Shown here: piece by piece, positions 33,208 through 41,800 of the stretch
Numbering within the stretch: position 1 is the stretch's first letter
Layout of the letters: every line of letters begins with the position of its first letter
Origin: Pseudomonadota bacterium
GTDB lineage: Bacteria; Desulfobacterota; Syntrophorhabdia; Syntrophorhabdales; Syntrophorhabdaceae
Reading direction: 5' to 3'
Length of the DNA: 64,000 nucleotides
NCBI GenBank assembly: GCA_026388275.1
Contig: JAPLKB010000008.1
Location: 22,007 to 86,006, forward strand
Position numbers and translations under genes: made by a program
The notes under the pieces: model-generated
Seen by the model: only the letters and a program-made list of their open reading frames with translations
The model's database searches: none
What the model was told of the DNA's origin: nothing

Positions 33208-34717
33208 AATGTCCTTCGGAAAGTTCCATCTCGATTGCCTGAAGTAGTCGCTCTATTCCTTCCTTTTTTTTGCATGATATGGAGACTGCCCGGTAACGGT
33301 CTTCTATGCGATTGAGGAATGCCCTGTCAATCTTGTCAATCTTGTTAAAAACAACAAATAATTTTTTCTCTTTAAGGTTTAATTTTGTAATGAGTTTTTC
33401 CACAACATTCATCTTCTCTTCAAAGTCAGATGAGCTTATATCCACAAGATGCAACAGGATGTCCGCATCTTCCAGTTCTTCAAGGGTAGCAATGAAAGCT
33501 CTTAGCAGCACTTCGGGCAGATCTTTGATAAAACCAACCGTATCCGTTACGATTATGTTTTTCCTTTCAGGGTATTTTATAAGCCGCGTTGTAGGATTTA
33601 ATGTGCTGAAAGATCTGTCTTCTGTCTCAACATTGCTTTTTGTAAGCAGGTTAAGTAATGTTGATTTGCCTGAATTTGTATACCCGACAATTGATACGAT
33701 GGGTATATTTGAGTCCCTTCTTCTCTCCCTCTTTTTATCCCGTATTTTTCGTATTTCTTCAAGTTTCTTTTCCAGAAATGCAATCCTTGCACGTATCCTG
33801 CTCTTATTAACCTCAAGTTTTGTCTCACCAGGCCCTCTGGTGCCTATTCCGCCGGTCAACCGGGAAAGAGCGGTATTTTTATCTGCAAGACGTGGAAGAA
33901 TATAATTAAGCTGGGCAAGCTCAACCTGGATCTTTGATTCGTTTGTATTTGCCCGTTGAGCAAAAATATCGAGTATCAATTGATTCCTATCAATAACCTT
34001 CAGTTCTGTCAAGGCAGAGATATTTTTTATCTGCCCCGGGGTTAATCCCTCATCAAAAACAAGGAGGTCTGCATCCTGCTGCCGGCATTTCATGATTGTT
34101 TCTTCTAATTTGCCTTTGCCTATAAGATACTTCGGATGCAATTCCTTCGGCTTTTGTATTGCCGTATCCAATACGATTATACCTGCGGAATAGCAAAGGT
34201 CTTTTGTTTCGGCCATATTGTCTTCCACGTCTTTGTGCTTGCCGGGTAGGACAACGCATACAAGGACAGCCTTTTCCCTGCCTTCACCAAGCACATAAAG
34301 GCTTCCTCTGGTCTTAACAAACTCATTTTCAAGCTCATTTACAAGCCCGATGAAATCAATTTCAAGGTCTTGTATTTCCACGGGACCAATAAATTCCCAT
34401 GCCTTTCCGTTTTTATCCTCCGGTATAAGATGGCCGATATGTATCATCTCTGTTGACTCACCTCTTCTTGCGGTGATAGCAGCAATGAGATCAAGCTGCA
34501 ATATAGCAAGGTCGGTTAAGTCCTCTTTTGAGAGAAGCTCTCCTTCTAAGTGCGTATGGACAAAACGTACTCCTCTGAATCTTTCCCTTCCAACTCTCTC
34601 AGTCACGAGATGGGGTATCTCGATCCTTCCTTTCTCTCCAACAACCACATATTCGACAAGCCCCCTGCGGTTTATAATAAGACCTACTTGTCTCGATATT
34701 TCTCTCGAGATTTGCAT
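33179..34717 (-). CDS. hflX: GTPase HflX
   Basis: Ribosome-associated GTPase that splits stalled or stressed ribosomes. It has G1 GYTNSGKSTLLNLL, switch II DTVGFIKDLPEVLLRAF, G4 NKIDKID, and the HflX domain with LTPGQIKNISALTELKVIDRNQLILDIFAQRA and RLTGGIGTRGPGETKLE. The N-terminal extension (REISRQVGLIINRRGLVEYVVVG) is typical of deltaproteobacterial forms. The first canonical start is the ATG at 34717, giving 512 residues. Conserved family sequence, however, continues upstream without any ATG, GTG or TTG (see the next entry). It converges with the thioesterase gene. Confidence 0.93.
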   Translation of the reverse strand: MQISREISRQVGLIINRRGLVEYVVVGEKGRIEIPHLVTERVGRERFRGVRFVHTHLEGELLSKEDLTDLAILQLDLIAAITARRGESTEMIHIGHLIPEDKNGKAWEFIGPVEIQDLEIDFIGLVNELENEFVKTRGSLYVLGEGREKAVLVCVVLPGKHKDVEDNMAETKDLCYSAGIIVLDTAIQKPKELHPKYLIGKGKLEETIMKCRQQDADLLVFDEGLTPGQIKNISALTELKVIDRNQLILDIFAQRANTNESKIQVELAQLNYILPRLADKNTALSRLTGGIGTRGPGETKLEVNKSRIRARIAFLEKKLEEIRKIRDKKRERRRDSNIPIVSIVGYTNSGKSTLLNLLTKSNVETEDRSFSTLNPTTRLIKYPERKNIIVTDTVGFIKDLPEVLLRAFIATLEELEDADILLHLVDISSSDFEEKMNVVEKLITKLNLKEKKLFVVFNKIDKIDRAFLNRIEDRYRAVSISCKKKEGIERLLQAIEMELSEGHSKVEFLTET

Positions 34718-34837
34718 TATGTTTTTTGCTGTGTCAAAGGTAATAATCTGTGAAGGTTCGATTCTTTTTGTGTATAGGTTGAGAAGTCTTCTTCTTATAA
34801 GGTGGTTAAGTCCCTGTGTGTTGCCGTAGAGTTCTAT
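34718..34837 (-). other. In-frame upstream extension of hflX lacking a canonical start codon
   Basis: The 40 codons ahead of the hflX ATG read on as LYGNTQGLNHLIRRRLLNLY and then TKRIEPSQIITFDTAKNI. This matches what I recall of the N-terminus of related HflX proteins. The frame is closed by a TAA about ten codons further up, with no ATG, GTG or TTG in between. An ATA codon at 34837-34835 sits six bases after a GAGG, so initiation at AUA is possible; a start-codon mutation with internal initiation is the alternative. Confidence 0.55.
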
Positions 34838-34895
34838 GGTCTGCCTCGTTTTTTTAAATTATTTAAACCGCTTGCAAGGTTTAATATACCCCTGC

Positions 34896-35390
34896 TTATT
34901 CATTGATAATAAGATCCCCGTCTATCTCTACAGTTGCCGAATATTTGACGCTGTCAAGAAGGACCATTACACGGTCTTTGCCTTCCAGTTCTTTTTCAAA
35001 TATCCCGCTTATGCCTTTAAAGGGTCCATCTTTGACCAGAATCTTTGCGCCTTTCTTGAACGGCTTTTTTTCAAGCATTGCAACACCGTCTTCAAGCCTG
35101 TATCTGATAAATTCAATCATTTCATCCTGAACAGGGACAATCCTGCTGCCAAAATGTACGATCGTCTTCACGCCTCTTGTGTACTTTATAAGATGAAAAT
35201 CATCTATTGGGTGAAACTTCGCAAATATATATCCCGGGAACATCTGCTCTATCACATATATGAATTTACCGTCTTTATATTTTCTCAGTTTAAGCTTCGG
35301 GGCAAGGACTTCTATACCCCCGCTTGAAAGGTTGCCTGCAGCCCTGTCCTCGTTTTTCGGCTTTGTATTTACAACAAACCATCTTTTCAT
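34896..35390 (-). CDS. NusG-family transcription antitermination paralogue (RfaH/LoaP-like)
   Basis: A 164-residue specialised NusG paralogue. It has the NGN-domain start KRWFVVNTKPKNEDRAAGNL, the hallmark MFPGYIFAKFHPIDDF, and a C-terminal KOW segment (FKKGAKILVKDGPFKGISGIFEKEL). Such paralogues usually ride with RNA polymerase on polysaccharide or surface-protein operons. Here it is 60 bp upstream of hflX and far from any glycan cluster visible in the window, so it probably acts in trans, for instance on the export genes near 53 kb. It lacks the ribosomal-operon neighbours of housekeeping nusG. Confidence 0.87.
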   Translation of the reverse strand: MKRWFVVNTKPKNEDRAAGNLSSGGIEVLAPKLKLRKYKDGKFIYVIEQMFPGYIFAKFHPIDDFHLIKYTRGVKTIVHFGSRIVPVQDEMIEFIRYRLEDGVAMLEKKPFKKGAKILVKDGPFKGISGIFEKELEGKDRVMVLLDSVKYSATVEIDGDLIINE

Positions 35391-35597
35391 TATAGTTCCC
35401 TTATGTTATATTATTATTCATTATCAGCTAAAATATACAATTTTACAAGTCAAATGAATGTTTTCAAATCATTTTGCAAGGCTTGATTCAAATGATGTTT
35501 CTCATCGGGATAATCTATTAGCCTTACAGGCGATCGGCGGCATCATTGTATACAAAAGTCCTGAAAGGCATTTATATAAGAAATTTGCTAAATAATC

Positions 35598-35626
35598 TTG
35601 ACATAATTAGGATTTTTTAATATTAT
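35598..35626 (+). promoter_or_regulatory. Consensus-like promoter giving a leaderless mRNA
   Basis: TTGACA (35598-35603), a 17-bp spacer and TATTAT (35621-35626). The expected start point is at about 35633, and the coding sequence begins at 35634, so the mRNA should start at or next to its AUG with no room for a ribosome site. Confidence 0.7.
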
Positions 35627-35633
35627 GCAATAA

Positions 35634-36398
35634 ATGAAGATAGAAATACTCGGGTGTTATGGTAATGTAACGAGCAATTACAGAGCAACCTCTTTCCTGA
35701 TCAACGATACTCTTCTACTTGATGCAGGTACAACTACTGAAGTACTCGACGACAGCCGGGTACATAAAATAAAGAACATAATTATAAGTCATACTCATAT
35801 TGATCACGTTAAAGGTATTTTTTCGCTCGTTGATGAGCTTGCCATGTTGGACAGGGAAGGTTTAAGGCTGCTAAGCCTGAAAAACATACTTGAAATTATA
35901 TCAAAAAACCTCTTCAACAATCTCATATGGCCTGATTTTACAATAATACCTTCTGTAAAAAATGCTTTTGTAAACCTGCAGGAAATACCATTGGAACAGG
36001 TAACGCTCATAGATAAAATAGCCGTAAAACCTGTTCTTATGACGCATACCGTTTACACTGTGGGCTATATAATAAAAGAAGGTAAAAAAGGTTTTATGTT
36101 TACTTCCGATACGGGACCCACACAAAGGTTCTGGGAGGTGGCAAGGGAAGAGAAAGGTATAGAATATATTATTGCCGACGTCTCATTTCCAAACCGCTTA
36201 GAGAATATGGCAAAGATTTCCGGACACATGACGCTTTCCATACTTATTGAGCATCTCGACAGGTTTGGACTTGAAAACATGCCGATTTATATAAGCCATA
36301 TAAAACCGGTCTTCCTGGATGAAATTTTAAAAGATTTAAGCCAATCAGGCAGGAAAAATATTACACCCCTTGTACAGGGATCAACCCTGAAGATTTAA
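35634..36398 (+). CDS. Class II 3',5'-cyclic nucleotide phosphodiesterase
   Basis: Metallo-beta-lactamase-fold enzyme predicted to hydrolyse cAMP. The 254 residues include the metal-binding HTHIDHVKGIFSLVDEL, the class II phosphodiesterase segment LFNNLIWPDFTIIPS, KPVLMTHTVYTVGYII (histidine ligand), MFTSDTGPTQRFW and the terminal ISHIKPVFLDEI. Starts at the ATG right behind a strong promoter. Together with the adenylate cyclase at 43491-45470 it brackets the barrel/FecR surface genes. Enzymes of this class are less widespread than class III ones, and the assignment is by motif only. Confidence 0.85.
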   Translation: MKIEILGCYGNVTSNYRATSFLINDTLLLDAGTTTEVLDDSRVHKIKNIIISHTHIDHVKGIFSLVDELAMLDREGLRLLSLKNILEIISKNLFNNLIWPDFTIIPSVKNAFVNLQEIPLEQVTLIDKIAVKPVLMTHTVYTVGYIIKEGKKGFMFTSDTGPTQRFWEVAREEKGIEYIIADVSFPNRLENMAKISGHMTLSILIEHLDRFGLENMPIYISHIKPVFLDEILKDLSQSGRKNITPLVQGSTLKI

Positions 36399-36641
36399 AA
36401 CCAACCTTCAATTTGTAATCGAAAATTAATAGAAGATTCATAAATGTAACATCTGTTATTTTATATATTTACAAATTCTACTTTAGGCATACTGTTAAAT
36501 TAAATATTAAAAATTGTTTTTCTACTTCATAGTATTTTACGATAATTTATGTTATTAATTAATTGTATTAAATAAGCTTTTAATTTCAAACATAGATAAA
36601 TAATTTTTGATACTTTATAAAATATAATTATCGGGGGTGTC

Positions 36642-38231
36642 TTGATGAAAAAACTCTTTACAGTATTATCACTTTTTACTGTAATCAATATCTTCTGTCT
36701 GACCACTGCTGCCGTACATGCACAAACTCCGTTGGAGCAAGGTATTAAGGATTTTAAAGAAGAGAATTACGAAGAATGTCTTGAAAACCTTACCCAGGCA
36801 CGCAAACTTGATCCTACATCAACAGCGGCAGCCTTTTACCTCGGACTTACCTATAAAATCATGGAGAATTACAAAGAGGCCGTACCCCATCTGCGGGATG
36901 CCGTCACCTTTAACCCTCCTGTAAAAGAAGCCCTTGTAGAACTTATTGACTCACTATATCAGATCGATAATATTGAGGAAGCAAATAAATGGATAGCAGT
37001 GGGAGAAAAGGAAGGAGTTGCCCCTGCCCGTATTCAGTTTTTAAAAGGACTTGCTCTCCTTAAAGAGAACAAAAATGCCGAAGCCATCACTGCCTTTGAA
37101 AATGCAAAAGAAGTGGACAAGACCCTTGCCCAGGCAGCTGATTTCCAGATTGCCAGCGCCTATATGAAGATAGGGAAGCTGCAGGACTCACAGAAGCGTT
37201 TTAAGTCATTGATTACTCTTGACCCCACATCCGATCTTGCTACCTATGCAAGGGATTATGAAAGGGCGGTAACAGACAAGATAGAGGCAGAGCGTCCCTT
37301 CAGGTTCAGCATAGGGTTAGGCTACAAATACGACACCAACGTCAACGCAAGCCCTTCATCGGGCACTGTTTTTGATAACCCGGGCAACGCATGGATGGTT
37401 TCCGGCCAGGAAGATACTGCACTTAATACAACACTCCGCGCCATGTATATTGCACCTTTTTCTTTCAAAACCCCCTACAACCTTTCCGTGCAATATTCCC
37501 TCTCTGCAGAACGGTACATGAGAAGGGATGATTACAACCTCGCTCAGCAGTCCTTAAGCGTTACTCCGGGATACAGCTTCAGCAAGGTTGCTTTTACTTT
37601 GCCTCTTATATTAGGCTACATCAACCTTCAGAGGGAAAAGGGCAATGACTTCCTCAATAAGCTCGCCTGGTGGCAGGATACCCGGTATCTTATCACGATG
37701 GGATTTACCCCGACTGCAAGATACATGATCAACGAAAAGAACGTTCTGGAGCTTACCTACGGTTTTATGCGGAATAAATACTACAACACTACAGATTCGA
37801 CAACGGCAAAGGACCCCAATGAAGACCGGGATGGTGAGAGCAACAGCGGTTCTCTCGGATGGACATATTTTTTCAAAGAAGGAACAGGACTCTTTACTCT
37901 TAAGTATACCTATACTGCAATGGGAACAGACGGACACAACTGGTCCTACGATGAGGACAGATTCAGTCTGAGCTTCCTTTACCCCTTGAAGAAAAACCTC
38001 AAATTACAGTACTCATCGGATGCTGCATTCACAAAATACAAACACGACAATACGGTGTTTAACATGAGAAGAAGGGATGATACATTTACTAATTCTCTCG
38101 GCCTTATTTACACAATTTTCAAGAATGTTGACATCACCGGACAGTTAACCTACACCAGAGACAACGCCAACATCAGTACTTACGATTATGACAGATCTGT
38201 CGCCTCTATAGGCATAGAGTACAGATTTTAG
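36642..38231 (+). CDS. Outer-membrane beta-barrel protein with N-terminal TPR repeats
   Basis: A 529-residue secreted protein. Residues 1-28 form a signal peptide ending AVHAQ. Four to five TPR-like units follow (EENYEECLENLTQARKLDPT, AAAFYLGLTYKIMENYKEAV). From about residue 215 the sequence alternates as amphipathic strands (FRFSIGLGYKYDTNVNA, NLSVQYSLSAERY) and ends VASIGIEYRF, with the terminal Phe needed for BAM-mediated insertion. The layout resembles surface-lipoprotein assembly modifiers and similar export porins. It lies upstream of a deleted duplicate and the FecR giant, suggesting a role in placing or exporting that protein; this is inference. Confidence 0.82.
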   Translation: MMKKLFTVLSLFTVINIFCLTTAAVHAQTPLEQGIKDFKEENYEECLENLTQARKLDPTSTAAAFYLGLTYKIMENYKEAVPHLRDAVTFNPPVKEALVELIDSLYQIDNIEEANKWIAVGEKEGVAPARIQFLKGLALLKENKNAEAITAFENAKEVDKTLAQAADFQIASAYMKIGKLQDSQKRFKSLITLDPTSDLATYARDYERAVTDKIEAERPFRFSIGLGYKYDTNVNASPSSGTVFDNPGNAWMVSGQEDTALNTTLRAMYIAPFSFKTPYNLSVQYSLSAERYMRRDDYNLAQQSLSVTPGYSFSKVAFTLPLILGYINLQREKGNDFLNKLAWWQDTRYLITMGFTPTARYMINEKNVLELTYGFMRNKYYNTTDSTTAKDPNEDRDGESNSGSLGWTYFFKEGTGLFTLKYTYTAMGTDGHNWSYDEDRFSLSFLYPLKKNLKLQYSSDAAFTKYKHDNTVFNMRRRDDTFTNSLGLIYTIFKNVDITGQLTYTRDNANISTYDYDRSVASIGIEYRF

Positions 38232-38404
38232 GGCAAAAGGGAAATTATACCATCATATTTGATGCTTACCGTGCCAATATCATACACTTTAAAAACACGA
38301 TCAACAATACAGATAAGATACTTGAAAAACACAAGTATTACAATGTTTTACAATAGTATTTCCTATTGCCTTAGAATCTAAAAATATCCAATAATATTTA
38401 TTAC

Positions 38405-38433
38405 TTGACATATAATTGTAATTCTACTATCTT
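38405..38433 (+). promoter_or_regulatory. Promoter ahead of the truncated barrel duplicate and FecR gene
   Basis: TTGACA at 38405-38410, a 17-bp spacer and TATCTT at 38428-38433, about 50 bp ahead of the short barrel gene. It could drive both that gene and the FecR-domain gene, which follows after 10 bp. Confidence 0.5.
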
Positions 38434-38487
38434 TAATAAGAGTTATATAATATTTTACGAAACTTTATAAAAGAACATGGTGGTTTG

Positions 38488-38850
38488 ATGCAAAATCTTT
38501 TTACGGTATTATTAATTCTTCATGATGCTGCATTTAATGCAACCCTTTGCGCTTTATATATTGCACCTTTTTCTTTCAAAACCCCCTATAACCTTTCCGT
38601 GCAATATTCCCTCTCTGCAGAACGATACACGAGAAGGGATGATTACAGCCTCGCCCAGCAGTCTTTAAGTGTTACCCCGGGGTACAGCTTCAGCGATGAT
38701 ACATTTACTAATTCTCTCGGCCTTATTTACACAATTTTCAAGGATGTTGACATCATCGGACAGTTAACCTACACCAGAGACAACGCCAACATCAGTACTT
38801 ACGATTATGACAGATCTGTCGCCTCTATAGGCATAGAGTACAGATTTTGA
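38488..38850 (+). pseudogene. Deletion derivative of the TPR/beta-barrel gene
   Basis: A 120-residue in-frame remnant of a copy of the 36642-38231 gene. It keeps the first codons (MQNLFTVL matches MKKLFTVL). It then jumps to the strand pair IAPFSFKTPYNLSVQYSL, and after GYSFS jumps again to the last two strands, DDTFTNSLGLIYTIF to GIEYRF. Two internal deletions are thus needed. The final 90 bp are identical to the full gene, suggesting a recent duplication or gene conversion. It has lost its TPRs and most of the barrel. It still has a promoter and an open frame, so expression is possible. Confidence 0.75.
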
Positions 38851-38860
38851 GGAGATTACC

Positions 38861-41800
38861 ATGAAAAAGCATATTTTATCCTTTGTTGTTGTTTCCCTTA
38901 TCTTCTTATCCTTTGCATGCCTGTCGCATGCACTTCTGGCAGGCAAAGTCAGCACTCTCGAAGGCAGGGTGGATGTACTGAAACCCGGGAAAAATGTAGC
39001 AGCACCGGTCAAAAAGGGAGACACCGTAGATGTAGGTGATATCTACCGCGCAAAGAGCGACGGAAGAGCGGAGATCATCTTTCTTAACGGAAACATACTG
39101 AGGATTGCCTCCAATACCAGGGCTGAAATAAAAGAGGCCATGTTCGAAGGGAACAAGAGCAGCAGCGTCATCAGGCTTCACCGCGGCAGGGTTCAGGCTA
39201 TCTCCAGCGATGATTTTGTTAAAAAAGTCTCCGCCTTTGCAGAGGGCAACAGGTTTGAAGTCCATACCCCTAATGCCGTAGCAGGAATCAGGGGATCCAA
39301 TATGGTTGTCTCATTCCTGCGGGGTATTACCGGATGCCTCTTCATCAGCGGCAAGGGTTATCAGTTCAACCCTAACGACCCCCAGAGAAGAATAGTAAAC
39401 ATTGTAGGCGGCTCCATATCCTTTGTCACATCTTCCACCGGTTCTCCTACACCGCCAAGAAGCGCTGCGGCTGCTGAAATTGCCATACAGGTAGCTGCAA
39501 TGACAACAATTGAGAAGCCAAAAGAAGGAGGGCAGCAGGATTCAGGGCCACCGCCACCACCGCCACCTCCATCATCAGGGCCGCCAGAACCGCCACCACC
39601 ACCGCCACCACCGCCACCACCGCCACCACCGCCGGCACCAGTAACAACAATAAATTATACAGCAACCCTTACAGGCGGATTGCTTTATGACAATAACTTC
39701 GTCGGGTCAGGCAACCTAACAGCAGCTATGACAGGTTCCATTGAAAGCAACACCAATATCGGCTCTGCAAATTTTGCAGGAACTTACAACAATCCGAACA
39801 ATAATAAAATCTGGAGCGGAGGAATTGAAGGAACTCTTGACAAAGGCGGGGCATTTCTCGGGTATGCAGGCGGTTCGTGGACTTCCTGGAGCGGTAATGC
39901 CATTGGATTACTTGTAGAGGAAGGGAGAGCAGGCTTCCTGACAACCAGTCCTTCCGGAGATTCTGCAGGTGGGTTATTTACAGGAGGCGGGTTGCTTGTA
40001 AAAAGATTCATAGGCACTACAACGCTGGCCCCGACAGAAGGACAAACATGGCTTGATGCACTTAAAAGCAACACAACTACAAATACATATAATACAACCG
40101 ATTCGGGCTGGTCCATCGGAGATGCCGTTTTCAGCGTATCAAACCATAAAACGAGTACAACTACAATAATACCAGAACTCGTTGGCAATAAATCCATTGG
40201 CGTTATCAGAGAAATGGTAAGTGGAGACAGTTATAATAATCCTGACCATGCCATCCAGAACGGAATAAATGGTCAAAAATTGGGTGATTCTTTTTACTCA
40301 ATAGGCACCGCAGCACTTTCCGATGATCCGTCACATAATCAATTATTCATGAATATAAGCAACACCTATATGACTACTCGTTTTTTCGGCACTCAGAGCG
40401 TCTACTATGAAGGCACTTATGATGCATTGAACAGCCCCTTTAGAATGGTAGGTATCGGGACAATAGAAGGTTCACCGTTGAGTTTTGTCAGTAAGGTTTC
40501 TGAGGGACGTTTTCAGGGGCTCTTAGGCGGAGCTAATTCTCTCTGGTCAGGAAATTCTGTGAGTGTGACCTTCATGGGGAAACTTGTCAACGGCGGCGGG
40601 AACCTTGATATCCAAGCCTGCGATCAAGGCTGGGCCAGTGGAAACTGGTCAACATTGCTGCCCGGTGGGGTTCAACATGTTTCCGGGATTAATACTGGTT
40701 ATAACTATGTTGCAGATACTTCCCATCCGATAACGCAGGGTGTAACTTCCACTCCACAAAGTACTCCTATGAGTTGGCATTACTTTACAAATTTATTGCC
40801 TGGAACTGATATTATATATACTGCCACCGAAGGATCATCATCCTATCCTACTTCCATTGAATATACCTATAACGGCGGCAAGGTTCTGGCATCTACGCAA
40901 TCATTGGAATATTCTTATCAATATGGTAGAAATAGTGCTGCAATATTGACTAATACGCTGTCCTATGCAACATCCGGGGGCGGTAAGGCGCTGCTGATTC
41001 AGGATACTCTACCATGGGATTCTAATGCAAATACGCAAATATTGAATACGCTCGGTGTTAGCTATGATGTTGTTACTTCGACACAGTTCGCGTCCCTCGA
41101 TCTCTCCCCTTATTCAACAATTATCATCGCTTCGGACCAGCATCAGAGTTTTTATGATACAATGGCAACCAACATTTCCAAACTCGAAAGTTTTGTCGGC
41201 TCAGGTTCTAATCTCACAAATGTAGGTTTATCCAATATTTTTAGCTATGATTATGCAAACAACAAATATATGACATATGACGGCGGCGCATACCGTGGTC
41301 TGGTCGGTACCGTAAAAGTCGGAACAGATGCAGCAGGAAAATATAAGGCCATCTATATCGCCCCTGACGGCAGCGCAGGTTACCTTTACGGTTACCTTTA
41401 CGGAACGGTTTATGATAATGCCGACAATATGTTCCTCCTGAATGGAAGTATTGTAAAAGAACAGGTGAAGACTGCTGCAGAAATAGGCAACATAGCTCCT
41501 CAAGATCTTTATAACAGCGTATCCGTAGGCACAATGGACGGAACGGGTGCTTATTTCGAGGGTTTCTTCGCAAACTTTGATACTATAAACGGACAGGAAG
41601 ACAAAGGCTATACAATGGCTATAAAAAATACCGTTTCTAAAGTAGGACAGAATTGGGGTATATACGGAATTTCACTTTACGGTACCTTTATTAACGAATT
41701 ACAGGTACCGACATGGACAGGAAATTTCGGCGGACAAGGCAGCTTCGGTGAATATTATAAAAACGAGGCATGGGTAGCCGACAGCGGTTACTGGCTCTTA

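Noticed and set aside
39447..39665. Val/Ala-rich minus-strand ORF
   Set aside because: It is the complement of the proline-codon run in the FecR gene, a shadow without its own signals.
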